Below, piece after piece: positions 35,644 to 46,960 of a DNA stretch of 64,000 nucleotides; positions within the stretch are counted from its first letter, which is position 1, and every line of letters starts with the position of its first letter. The stretch spans positions 142,660 to 206,659 of the forward strand of contig MEDY01000033.1 of the NCBI GenBank assembly GCA_001724265.1, in the 5' to 3' direction. The DNA is from Rhizaria sp. SCN 62-66 (lineage: Eukaryota > Rhizaria, unplaced). The notes beneath the pieces are model-generated. The model ran no database searches. It was not told where the DNA came from and saw only the letters and a list, made by a program, of their open reading frames with translations. Both the position numbers and the translations under genes were made by a program.

Positions 35644-37569
35644 TCACCACTCGCCGTCGCCGCCCATCTCGTCCAGGTCCAGCCCCGCCAGCGGGTTCGT
35701 AGTCCCGTTGCCGTTGCCGCTTGTGGCCGTAGTGGAGCCGATGCGAGCGAGCTCGACGTCTTTGCCGCCGCTGCCGCCGCTGCTGCTGACGCCCGAGCCA
35801 GACTTGCCCTTGCTGCCGCCGGCTCCAGCCGCCGCCGCCGCCCCGGTCGGTGCACCGCTGCGGCCGCCGCCTGCGGCGCGCCTGCTGCTGTAACCTCCCG
35901 CCCCGATCTGTCCCTGCCCATGGCTGCCGTGGCCGTGGCCGTGGCCACCGTGGCCGGCGCTGCTGTTGCTGGCGGCGGCAAGCGCGGAGAGCAGCGCGGG
36001 GTCCGCGGCGCCGAGCGCGAGCGCGCTGAAGTCGTTGCCCGACAGCGAAACCGTCTCGGCGTCGGCCGACAGGTGCACCTCGAGCACTTCGTTGGCGTTG
36101 TTGTTGTTGCCGTTGGCGTTGTTGGTATGGGCGCCCGGGACGGCCGAGAGGGGGCCGCCGTCGCCGAGCCCGCCAAGGCCGCCGCCGCCGCCGCCAACGG
36201 GGTAGTTCAGGTAGCCGGGGTACCCGCCATCGGCGAACGGGTCCGGCGAGGGCGTGTTACCAGTGTAATAAGCGTTATGCCCCCCGTTGGCCGCCGCAGC
36301 CACCGCCGCGTTGCCGCCGCCGCTGTTGTTGCTGCCTGCGCCGGGGGTCGTGGTGCCGCCGTACGCGCCGTAGCCGTAGCCGCCGCCGTAGCCGTTGCCT
36401 GGGTACCCGGGTCCCGGATAAGACGGCGAGTACGACGAATAAGGCACGCCTCCGGCGGCGCCAGCAGCGTTGGCGTTGGCGTTGGCGTTGGAGCCCGGGG
36501 AGGGAGACGGGGAGACGCTGTTAGTGTTGCTGCGCGCGCTGTTGCTGCCGTTGTTCGCGCCAGCGCTGTTGTTGGCGGTTCTGTTGGAGCCGGAGCCGGA
36601 GCCGGAGCCGGATGCGGAGCCGGAGGCGCTGCCAGACCGGCCGGCCGCGGCAGCTGCGGCGGCGGCGGCGGTCGAGTTGTCGGAGCTCAGCGCCACCGGC
36701 AGCACGGGCCCTGGCGTCGTGCGCGCCGCGGAGCCGGTCGCCCCGGCCCCGGCGCCGGCGCCGGCAGCGGCGGCGGGTCCCGGGCTGGCGGGGGAGGCGG
36801 CGCGGGAGGTGGAGCCGGCTGCGGCGCCAGCGGCGGCTCCAGACGGCGAGGCGGCGCCCGAGCCGGAGCCTGAGGTTGAGGCGCCTGAGCCGGTGCTCGA
36901 GCCTGCGGCGGCTGCGGCGGCGGCTGCGGCGTCCGCGGGCGCGACGGCGTCGCCGGAGGTGGAGACGGTGCGTTGGAGCACGGGCGCGGGAGGCGAGAAC
37001 TTGAACGCCTTGAAGGCGGCCATGTGCGAGACGTCGTTGCGCGCCTGCTCGGGGTCGCGCAGCATCTTCTGGAAGACGGGCCGCAGCTCCTCAAGCTTGG
37101 CGGCAAACGAGGAGGTGAACTGCTCGATGAGGAGGCGCACCAGGCGGCGCGGGTCCTCGGTCACGGCGTCGGGGGTGAGGAAAACGGCCGCGATCACGTG
37201 GTTGTTGTGTCCGCACCACATCTCCATCGAGATCGACCGGATCGACTGTAGCGAGCGCTGCCGCAGCGCCGCAATGGGAGCCGTGCCGCCGCGGCCCGGC
37301 GGCTGGCGCGCCACGAGCGACGACAGGCCCATGGGGTTGCGCGTCGAGGTCGAGTAGTTGTACCGCTTCTTGGGCTTGCGGGCGACCTCGGTCGAGGTCT
37401 CGAAGGCCACGCGCACGACTTGGGTCTCGCCTAGAGTCTTGGCAAAGTGGTAAAAGAGGTGGATGATTTTGGCAGGAGTGCTGGGACTCAGCTCGTCGTC
37501 TTTCCATTGCCACACTTTGTCGACAAGTGGGCACCCGCTGATGCGGTCGACGATTGTAATACGCTGCAT
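35644..37569 (-). CDS. Longin-like N-terminal domain protein with Gly/Ser/Asn-rich tail
   Basis: This is a single-exon 641-aa protein. Residues 1-190 look folded: a first strand MQRITIVDRISGCPLVDKVWQW with the hydrophobic-turn-W pattern of longin/roadblock-type domains, later MWCGHNNHVIAAVFLTPDAV, then a helix RRLVRLLIEQFTSSFAAKLEEL. That strand-strand-helix order resembles the longin folds of vesicle-traffic proteins (for example SNARE longins, adaptor sigma chains, or the N-terminus of SRP receptor alpha), but I cannot name the family. Residues 200-641 are low complexity (poly-Ala, GSGSGS, PGYPGNGYGGGYGYG, GHGHGHGSHG), ending LDLDEMGGDGEW. There is no transmembrane segment or lipid-anchor motif. 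Longin identity is an inference from the pattern. Confidence 0.6.
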   Translation of the reverse strand: MQRITIVDRISGCPLVDKVWQWKDDELSPSTPAKIIHLFYHFAKTLGETQVVRVAFETSTEVARKPKKRYNYSTSTRNPMGLSSLVARQPPGRGGTAPIAALRQRSLQSIRSISMEMWCGHNNHVIAAVFLTPDAVTEDPRRLVRLLIEQFTSSFAAKLEELRPVFQKMLRDPEQARNDVSHMAAFKAFKFSPPAPVLQRTVSTSGDAVAPADAAAAAAAAAGSSTGSGASTSGSGSGAASPSGAAAGAAAGSTSRAASPASPGPAAAAGAGAGAGATGSAARTTPGPVLPVALSSDNSTAAAAAAAAAGRSGSASGSASGSGSGSGSNRTANNSAGANNGSNSARSNTNSVSPSPSPGSNANANANAAGAAGGVPYSSYSPSYPGPGYPGNGYGGGYGYGAYGGTTTPGAGSNNSGGGNAAVAAAANGGHNAYYTGNTPSPDPFADGGYPGYLNYPVGGGGGGLGGLGDGGPLSAVPGAHTNNANGNNNNANEVLEVHLSADAETVSLSGNDFSALALGAADPALLSALAAASNSSAGHGGHGHGHGSHGQGQIGAGGYSSRRAAGGGRSGAPTGAAAAAGAGGSKGKSGSGVSSSGGSGGKDVELARIGSTTATSGNGNGTTNPLAGLDLDEMGGDGEW

Positions 37570-38160
37570 GCGCCGCTGCTGAGAGCGTGCAGACTTAACC
37601 GCACGAATAAACGATACCGGGCAAAAACGAGCAAAGCGTTTCTAACACCGCTGTCGGAAGCTATTCGGCACGGATCAACAAATTTAAACACTCACGAATT
37701 GAAATCATCTCCCGCCCAGGCCACATTTTTCGGTCCGTCCAGAATCTCCGGTCAAAACGGCCGGATTTCACCTTTAACGAAGGAGTAGTTACGTTGAGTT
37801 TTCTCCATTTAGTCTATTTCTTGTATATGTTACGAAAACACATTATTTACATGATAAAACTTTGAATTTATTCGTGTATTCAAGTCTTACATGTGGCCCA
37901 GGGACATCTTAACAACACTACCACGCACGCGCACCCTCGCTTTCTCGTGCCCATAAAGGCTATTGGGACGCAATGATCGCGTAATGCTGCGTCGACTGGC
38001 AAGACTGTTAAGAGTTAAACTATAGTAACGATTGGTGGACAGTGAGCCTGACAATGGAGATGCGCTTGTGACAGTGCAGCTCTTGTTGCAGTCATGCTGT
38101 CTGGTGAGTTGAAAAGCTCGATTAGAGCGAAGGACGAAGTAACTTCAACGTCTCTGTCTC
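37570..38160. other. Intergenic region
   Basis: These 591 bp include the upstream region of the longin-like gene and the 3' flank of the ankyrin gene, both on the minus strand. Nothing recognisable is present beyond AT-rich sequence. Confidence 0.5.
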
Positions 38161-38947
38161 TCACAGCTTAAGCTTGGCATCAACCTCCTTAGCGAGCTCA
38201 TCACCCTCGGCAGCAGCAGCCTCAGCAGCAGGGGCCGCCTCAGTCGAGGCATCAGCGTCAGCGTCATCCTCAGCGTCGGCGTCGGCGTCAGCCTCGGCCT
38301 CGGTCTCGGGGAGGTCCTCAGCGCGCTCGTCGTTGGGGTCGGCCTCCTCCTGGGGCATCGAGTCGAGGGCCTTGGCGGAGTCGTGCTTCAGCAGCATAGT
38401 GATGACCTGCATCGGGCGACAGACAGAGGCCGAATAGCAGAGAAGAGCGAGAGAAGGGAAGAGTGAGAGTGAGCGAGAGCATGGGACGGCAAGCGATGCA
38501 GAGTGATATAAAGTAGAAAGCTAGAGCAATGAAAGTGGATTGTTGACGTACGTCCTGGTTGTCGGTGTCATATGCAGTAGAAAGCAACGACATTCCGGTC
38601 TCGGGCTTCTTGAGCACGTCAATTTGAGTGGTGAACTGCTCCAGCAGGTAGGCCACAGCCTCAGTCTGCTTGTTGAGCACGGCCCACATCAGCGGGCCCG
38701 CGCCGATATTGTTCTCGATATACTTCGCGCCGCGCGAGACGAGGTACTTCATGATGTCGACATGGCCGTTGGCGGCAGCCTTGTGCAGGGCGGTGGAGCC
38801 CGCGGCGTCGAGGTGGTTGTAGTTGACCATGGGGCCCGTGTCGTCGCCCTCGCACATCAGCCGCAGGTCGTCGAGCTCGCCGTACCGCGCGCATGCATGC
38901 AGCTCCTCGTCAACCTGGGTCTGCGTCACTGCCTCTTCCTCAGACAT
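38161..38947 (-). CDS. Small ankyrin-repeat protein with acidic tail
   Basis: There are two exons, 38947-38552 and 38406-38161, joined in phase over a 145-bp GTACGT...CAG intron; the protein has 213 aa. After an acidic N-terminus come an ankyrin-type helix (ELHACARYGELDDLRLMCEG) and a canonical repeat (AAGSTALHKAAANGHVDIMKYLVSRGA). Two less regular repeats follow (GAGPLMWAVLNKQTEAVAYLLEQ; GMSLLSTAYDTDNQDVITMLLKH). The last 65 residues are Asp/Glu/Ala-rich. Size and layout resemble yeast Yar1, the ankyrin chaperone of ribosomal protein Rps3, but ankyrin proteins are too generic to assign from pattern alone. It shares a 233-bp divergent promoter with the kinetochore gene. Confidence 0.82.
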
Positions 38948-39180
38948 TATTACTTCTGACGATGTGGTTGTCGTGTATCAGTGAAATTTAATTCACCCTT
39001 CACCTCGTCTCTTGCCTCCGCAAAACTCGCGGTTCGCGAAAAAAGTGTCCCAATGACCGTGAGCCGCCATCTGCGATCGAGCCGTTAGAGCCGTTGTGGC
39101 TTGGAGTGAGAGCTGACGGCGAGGTCATATTTCACTTGTGTTTGATCTGGTATCTTACGTACTCGAACTAATTCATTAAT
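38948..39180. promoter_or_regulatory. Short divergent promoter, ankyrin gene / KNL1
   Basis: Only 233 bp separate the two divergent ATGs, so both promoters must be compact or shared. A TGACCGTGAGC core (related to the dispersed motif) lies near 39054. No TATA box is obvious. Confidence 0.45.
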
Positions 39181-40934
39181 ATGAGTTTACGTCGTGCGTC
39201 TGTGCCATTTGCGGATAGAGGCGAGAACGCCGTGACGGTACGTATCCCTTGCTATGTTTGAATTTTAATCCCTCCACACTCCCTCCAACTTGCTCCACCC
39301 AAATCCTGCCGTTTGCGTATGCTCTGATCCAAACTCAACAGATTCATATCTGATTTTTCTTGCATATGCTTGCCTATATATTTTAGAATGTGCGCGGCAG
39401 CCTTGCATCTCACCGTATGAGTGTTGGCGGCGTCCCCACGCGCTCTGCGCTCAAGCCCGCTATCAAGTCCTCTTCCTCTGCGTCTGCCTCCTCTTCGGCA
39501 ACGCCCTTCGGCACCATCGCTTCCAACCTGCGCCCCGCTTCCTCGGTCAGCTTTGGCGACGCCGCTGCAAAGAAATCCTCCGGTGTTAAGAAACCGACTC
39601 GCCGTGTCAGGTACGTTCTATCCTGCCCTTCATGGCCTCATGATCGCTCCCCACCTAATCCGTCTGACGATGAAACCCCTTCACCTCACTTAACCGCTGA
39701 ACCTTTCGCTTCTTGTTATTCCGCTCTTGCATGTTCTTACAGCTTTGGCGCCGAGTTCTCCCGTCTTTACTCGGTTGACGAGCCCGGATCCGTGGTCGAC
39801 ACGCAGACGCGCCGCTTCACGACCGTTGTCGAGGACGACGCCGAGGCTGACGCCATCCCCGGCAGCCATAGCTCCGCCACGAGCGCCGCCGACAGCAACG
39901 AGGACGTCGCGCTCCCCGCTGCTGCCGCCACGCTTTCCCCCGCTCCCGTCGCGGTCGCCGCTGCTGCCGCGCCCGCAGTGCCCGCAGCGTCCGCCGTGTC
40001 CGAGTCCGTCGTTAATGGCAAGCCCGTTCTGCGGTATCAGGCTCCCGTCGACTCCGACACCGAGGACGCCTCCGAGGACGCACAGACCACCAACGACAGC
40101 AACAACACACAGAGCGCGGACGACGCCACCGAGAGCGTCGAAGCGACGCCGATGCGCGCGGCTGGCCGCGGCAAGCGTTCGCTGTCCTCAGCGGCCAAGA
40201 ACTGGGCCTCCCCCGTCGCCGCCCAGCGCGCGAGCTCGAGCTCTAACAGCAACAATACCACAGTCACGATGAGTGTTGGCGGCGCCCGCATTGCCGCCAA
40301 GCCTGCGAGCCGGCGCGCGAGCGCTGCGATGAGCGACGTTGAGGTCCCCGCCATCACCGACGCCCTCGGCGACGCTAGCGGCAACGATGATGACGACGAC
40401 GACGAGGCTGACTCGAAGGACACTGTTGACATCACTGCCAGCGTGCCCACGGAGCGTGTGAGCGCGATGGCCGCCGCGCTGGAGCTACTCATGACCCCCG
40501 GTCCCGCTGGTTTGCTCTCCCCGGCCACCAAGGCCGCGGCCGCCGCGGCGGTGCACAGTGATGACAGCTCTGCTGGCAGCGGGCTGATGTTCTCGCCGAT
40601 CAAGTTCGACGACGACGACGCGACGGCCTGCCTCACAGCCAACCTGACTGACGCCTCGCTCTCCTTCCTGCGCAGCAGCCGCCGCTCCAGCAGCGCCAAG
40701 AGCACCACTCTCGTCGCGCACACACCGGCCCCGGCCTCTGCTGCCGCAGCGATTTCCGACGCCGCGACTGCTGATGCCGAGGCGACCGGTCTGACAACCC
40801 GCGTTGCCTCCGTCGCCCGCACACGACGCGCGTCGCTCGCCGTCGCGACGCCTGCGCCCGCGAACGGCGCCGCCGCAGGGCTGTTTACGCCTGCCGTCGC
40901 CGGCGCCGGCGCCGCTTTCGCTGGTGACGCTACG

Positions 40935-40973
<39 letters not shown>

Positions 40974-42842
40974 CCCGTGACGCCCGCGTTCGGCAGCTTT
41001 GCCACCGGCCCCGTATTCGAGTCCCCTGCCTCCCACTCTCACGACGACACTGTCGCTGTCGCTGCTGACGTAGACGCCGACGCCGAGGCTGAGGCTGAGG
41101 CTGAGGCCGAGGAGGAGGAGGAGAGTGATGACAATCAGACGATGGAGTTCACCGTTGCGCTCGCCACTCAGGCCGTTGTTGTGCCCGCTGTCACTGCCAC
41201 TAGCACTCTTGCTCGTGGCGTTGTCGCGGAGGCTGAGACTGAGGCGAAGACCGATGCCGCTGAGGCCGAGGCTGTCCCCGTTGCCCACGCTTCGACTGAG
41301 ACTGAGACTGTGTCTGCTGTTGACGCTGAGACCGAGGCTGAGGCTGATGCCGCTGAGTCCGCCGATGTTGTCGTCCTGCCCGTTGCCGCTGCTGCCGCCG
41401 CTGCGAGCACTCCTGTCGCCCAGCGCCGCAAGTCCCTTCGTCAGTCCCTGCTTCTCTCCGCTAAGTCTTCCGCTGTCGCCGTCGCCGCGACCCCCGCGCC
41501 CGCCGCTGCTGCTGCCGCTGCTGCCGCCGCTGCGACCCCCGCAGTGGCCCCCGCTAGCATCCGCGCCAGCCGTCGCCGGTCCTCGGTTGCCCCCACCCCG
41601 GCAGGCGCCGCTGCCGCCGGCGCTGGCCCTGTGGCCTCTGCGGGACGGTCCCGCCGCCGCCGCGCGTCGCTGCTGAACCAAGACACGACGGCGGAGCTTG
41701 ACTTGCGGCTGCTCGGTCAGCGCGGCTTCGAGGCGATTGAGGAGTCGCCCTGGGCGAACCTCTGCGACGAGGACGACGACGACGACGACTATGACGAGGA
41801 GGAGGAGGAGGCCGAGGCTGAGACCGACGCTATTGCCGAGGCGGAAGCTGAGGCTGAGGCTGAGGCTGAGGATGATGATCAGACTTCGATGTCGATGACT
41901 GACGTCGTTGCCTCTAACGTCGCTGTTGCTGCTGCCGATGTTGAGACTAAGGTTGAGGCTGAGACTGAGGCTGAGGCTGAGGCTGATGAGACCGAGGCTG
42001 TGACGATGGGCATGGATGAGACCGCCGTCGTTAGCGCCGCCGCCATCATCACCGACATCCTCACCAACTCCAACGTGAGCATCACCGAGACCGAGGCTGT
42101 CGCTGCTGAGACTGTCGCCGAAGAGGCCGACGATGATGCTGAGCAGGAGCAGGACGACGACGACGACGAGGAGGAAGAGGAAGAGGAGGAGCCTTCTATG
42201 GAGCTCACGTCTGTTATTCGCGCCCCCGTCATCACCGTTCCCGCTGCTAGCGCCGCCGTTGCCGACATCATCTCTGCACTCGAGCCCATTACCGAGCACG
42301 CTGCCGAGGCCGAGGCTGAGGCTGAGGCTATGAGCGACGGCGATGATGAGAACGAGGAGAACGACGACGACGATGACGATGACGATATGGCGATGACCAC
42401 TGTCATCAACGCTCGCATCGCAGTTGCCCCCGCCACTGTCGCCGCCACCGTTGCCGCCACACCCGTGTCCAGCTTCGCCTCCCGCCCGGCGCCGCCGCTG
42501 CTCAGCGCGCTGCCCACCCCCGCCGCGGGTGCGGAGACGCCCGCTGCCGCGTCAATGTCGGTGGTGGTCGAGGAGGACGAGGACTGCGTGACTGCGCCCG
42601 CGCACGGCCACGTGCAGCCGCGCTTCAGCCTCGGCTTCATCACCCCGAGCCACATCCACGGCGCCGCCCATGACGACTCTGTTGCCGCTGCTGAGGAGGC
42701 CGCTGCCGGGACCACGGGCACCGTCAACGTCGCGTCGCTCGCGCTGCCCGCCGCGATTGCGGAGGAAGACGAGGCTGACCTGTGCGACTCCAGTGTCAGC
42801 ATGTCCTTCACGGCCCCTGTCGTGCCTGCGAACCTCGCCAAC

Positions 42843-42880
<38 letters not shown>

Positions 42881-45800
42881 CATTGCCTCTGTTGCGAGTC
42901 CTCCCGCGCTGTCCGCTACTTCTCCCGCTTCTCTCACTGCGTTCTCCGCCGAAAACACCGCCGCTGTCAGCGCTGTCGACTCCGCTACCGGTCCAGTCTC
43001 GATGGAATTCACCGGCGGCCTACCTTTCTCGCCCATCAGCGGCCTGACTTCCTCGGTCGACGGCCTAACTTCCCCCGTCACTGCTGCTGCTACTACAAGC
43101 GCCGCCAGCTCTGCCCGCGCCATGCCCGCCAAGTCCCGCCTCAGTCTCATGTCGGTCACGTCGCAGCTCGCCGACTCGGACTCTGAGGCAGACTCCGAGG
43201 CCGAGGCCAAGAAGGTTGGCCGCGTCGCCGTCCCCATGTTGCCCGCCGCCACGCCGACGAGCAACATGGCCACTGCAGCCGTGAGCGCGGCTGCGGGCGT
43301 GAACCAGACCCAGGACGAGACCGATACGTACAACTTTGCCCTGCGCGTTGCCGCCGCGGCTGCTGAGAACAAGACTGCCGACTACACCTCCAGCGACCTG
43401 ACCAACGGGAGCAGCGCCTACGATACCAACACTCGCAACCAGTCCGTCACGCAGACTCAGACGCAGACGATGTCGATGTCCGACGAGACTAAGGCGCTCA
43501 TCATGTCCTCGTACTCGCCCAACTCGGTCGCTGCCAACGTCGACGCCATTGTCCGCGGCGGCCGTCGCTCGTCCGTCGCCGCTGTGCCGCTGCGCAAGCG
43601 CGCGAGCGCCAGTAACAGCAAGAAGTCCGCTGCTGCTGACGAGGACGAGGACGACGACGACTCTGTGACCGCGATGATGCGCCGCTACCTGCAGGAGGAC
43701 GACGATGAGGCCCCGCCGCACATGATCTCCAACCGCGACCGCGAGAGCACGCACTCTGACGCCAGTGCTCACGCCGCTCGCGACGACACTGAGGACGTGA
43801 CTGGCCTGCCCGCAATCGCGCCGCGCGCCTATGACTACCAGCACCAAGCTGGTGACGGCGACAATACCGAAGCGTTCACTGACGCTGCGCCCGCTCGTAA
43901 CGACATGCACGACCGCGAAGACGTCACGAACAATGTCGTCGATGACGACGGCGAGCTTGATGTCGACGCCGTCATTGCGCAGTACGACGCCCGCAGTCGC
44001 GCCCGCACCAGCATCGGCTCGCCGCTGCCCTCCAAGCGCCGCCGCCGCCTCAGCGCACGCAGCTCTATCGCCCCCGCCAGCGCCAGCGCTAGCGCCTTCG
44101 CCGGCGCGGCCGACGGTGTTGACGCTGAGGACGAGGACGAGGAGGACAGCCGCACGCGCGACGCGCTGCTCGCGTCCAAGGTGCGCGGCATCACCTCGCT
44201 GGCGGACCTGTACCGCGGCGCGCTGCTGGCACCGGCCTGGGACAAGGGCCGGCGCGAGAGCGAGCTGCCTCTGTCGCTCCTGCTCCGCGGCTCGCGCCGG
44301 GACGACGACGACAGCGACGACAGCGGCGACGACCCCGACCGCACGGAGGACGCCACGGGCGCGCCGCGCCGCCGCTCGCGTCGCCAGCGCCGCCAGTCGA
44401 CGGTGATGTCTGTGGCGCTGGAGGAGATGGGCGATCTGCTCAAGCTCAACATGGGCCACATCCACGAGGCCGACTACATTGACAGCACGCGCACCGTGTA
44501 CGAGCGCCTGCAGACGGTGCTGGACTCGGCCGAGCTGCTCGAGAAGACGCTCGTCGCCGACGCGCGCGCCGCCATCTCGGGTCTCGTCGCGGAGCCGAGT
44601 AATCCTTTCGCTGCTATCGCGCTGTCGCTGGCCGACGGCGGGCGCAGAGAGCGTGGCGCCATCAAGGGCCAGCTTGAGCGCGCGCAGGACGCCGCGTCGA
44701 TGTTTGGGCAGCTCGAGTGGATGCGCATCCGTTCGCAGGGCCTTGCCGTCACGCGTGACGCACTCGCGACGCAGTTGAACGAGCTCAAGGCCGACGTGCC
44801 GGACCTGGAGCGCTTCTCCTTGACGCTCAAGGAGATGCGTGCCGCCCAGCTTGCCAATGCGGACCCCGTCGTTGCGGCCGCGCGCAACGACGTCCTGGCG
44901 CGCGCCGACGCGATCACCGCCGCGCGCGCCACTGCTGCGGCGGCCGAGCTTGCCGCGGGCGACGCTGCCGAGGCGCATCGCGTTGCGACAGGCGAGATCG
45001 CAGCCGCGGAGGCGCGCGTCGAGGTCGCCGAGGCCGAGGCGGCCGCCGAGCGCGCTGGCGGCGTCGACCCCCAGTCGGCCGCCGCGCAGGCCGAGGCGCG
45101 CATGGCGCTCGGCAAGACCGCGCTCTCGTTGAACGCGGCCTGCGCCGGCTGGAGCCAGCCCACTGTTACTTCGCAGCAGCACGGCAATTGCTCCGCTGTC
45201 GAGCTTACCCTCGCGCCTGCGACCGCGCCCACCGTCTTCGTCTCTGCCGCGCCGTCCTCCCCCACAGCCGCCGCCGGCGCTGGCAGCACCGCGGTGAGCG
45301 TGAGCCCGGCCCCCGTGCAGTGCTCGCTGCGCCTCGTTGCGAGCGCGCACACCGGCGCCATGGTCGGCCCCGCCGAGCTCACCGTGCGCCGCACCGACGT
45401 GCACGGGCTGTCCTCGGGACTTGGCTTCTCGCTCGCCACGGCCTTCACCGCCGCGGGCTCCGCCGCAGCCGCCGCGGCCGCTGCGACCGGGATGACCGTC
45501 GCGGTCTGGCAGCTGGAGCAGAGCGCGCACGCCGCACTCGTGCTCTCGCTCGTCGAGGCCGCGCGCCCGCAGATCACCGAGGTGCTCGCGAGCTGCATCG
45601 ACTCGTCGATGCTCACGACCACGGCGGCGCAGGTCAAGATGATTGTCAGCAACGTGTTCGCGACCGCGGCGGAAATCACCGCGCTATGCCGCCACGGCAA
45701 AGGCTTTGTCTCTGTTGCTGCCACTACGCCGGTCAAGGCAGCGAGTGTCACAATTGCCACTTCTGGCGCCGCTGCCGCTGTCACCGCTACTGCAGCTGGC

Positions 45801-46214
45801 GCTGCTACTGTCGCATCGAACGCGGCTGTCTTCCGCTCCGGCTTTCCCACTCTCCCGATCACCGCTACTGCTACTGCTGTTGCGCCTGCTGCCGCGTTTG
45901 CTGTTCCTGCTTCCAGTGCTGCGTCTGCATCCGCCGCCGCGGCGACGGTCTCGCTCACGGTGACGCACCCCGCGCTGCGGCGCCAGCTCACGGTCACGCT
46001 CGCGGTCGCGCGCAGCTACGGCACCGGCGCTGCGGGCGCGCTGCGCGTCGAGGTGGCTGAGGCGCTGGCGCACAACGGCGGCCGCGACAACGCCGCGGCG
46101 CTGCGCGGGCTCGAGCGCGCGGCCGAGGCCGAGGTCGGCCGGGTAGCGGCCGCGAAGGGCTTCAGGACGCTGAGCAAGGTTTTTGCGTCGATGAACGCGA
46201 TCCTGCAGATGTAA
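39181..46214 (+). CDS. KNL1/Spc105/Spc7 outer-kinetochore scaffold
   Basis: This scaffold of the KMN network recruits PP1 and Bub1-Bub3. There are three exons: 39181-39237, 39387-39610 and 39743-46214. They are in phase and give 2250 aa. The second intron sits inside a PP1-docking motif: only after splicing does RRVSF (residues 91-95) appear, followed by GAEFSRLY. A long acidic, Ala/Glu-rich middle carries spaced MELT-like motifs: TMEFT (Met561), SMSMT (near 812), SMELT (Met913), MAMT (976), SMSFT (1114) and SMEFT (1181). The C-terminal third has a folded, helical region from about 1580 (SLADLYRGALL... then YERLQTVLDSAELLEK and coiled coil to about 1880). It ends with a beta/alpha region resembling the paired RWD domains of Spc105 (LRLVASAHTGAM..., final helix KVFASMNAILQM). 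No SILK motif was seen. Confidence 0.82.
42844..42879. repeat. GCT trinucleotide repeat (poly-Ala) in KNL1
   Basis: An uninterrupted run of about eleven GCT codons encodes poly-Ala between two MELT-like motifs; a second GCT run lies at 40937-40970. Pure runs suggest active slippage and length variation between strains. Confidence 0.9.
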
Positions 46215-46960
46215 GATAGCAAGTCAAAGTACTTCTGTTTTTGTCTTTGGAGCTTGATGCCCAAAGTGACTTTTGAGTGTGTGTGTGTTGTCACACACTT
46301 GTTTGTTTCTGTTTTCTCTTGTTTATGTTTGTTCTGTTTGTTTGGGTGTTTTTACTTGCACTCGCGTTTCTCCTTGTTGTCACTGGACAATGAAGCTCTG
46401 CGGTTAATGTTTTATCAACAATGCATGATACTGATTGTGTCGAGAGACACTCATTCAGGGTGGCCGCGTTAAGTCGCGTCTCCCTTTCACAAGTCACATT
46501 GATAACATACAAAATACAAAATAAAATTGTCTATGAGATAAATTTGACCAATTCACTTGCTGTATTGTATTATATGTCCGAATCGCAAAAACACTTGTGA
46601 GTCAAAAAGTCAAATGTGTCAGGAATTTCCCGTTAAACACCTGATAGCATTGCGTGTAAAACCAAATTAATATTGCGCGAGCAGACTACTCACTGCAACG
46701 TGTGATACTACGATAAAATCGATTTACGTCCATTATGCGCGTAATTCGAACATATTTGATGCACCATAATCAGAAGTTTTGAAAACTATGTAATGCATGA
46801 AAGCTTAACGAATACACATGCACCCAATCACAGGATCATACGCTCTGTATGATTCCGAACTATGTTAACTTATAAATCATACACATAATCACGCTTATCA
46901 AGCGGCCTAGTTGATCTATTAACATGCGAAAATCCTTCCACAGTGGGCACTCAGCGTCAC
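46215..46960. other. Convergent 3' intergenic region
   Basis: These 746 bp separate the 3' ends of KNL1 (+) and XRCC3 (-). The left 150 bases are T-rich (TTTGTTTG-type), probably the KNL1 3' UTR; the rest is AT-rich without features. Confidence 0.5.

Noticed and set aside
43065-45530. 821-codon minus-strand frame opposite KNL1
   Set aside because: Antisense to the KNL1 middle and C-terminal regions, and Arg/Ala/Gly-rich without motifs. It is explained by composition.
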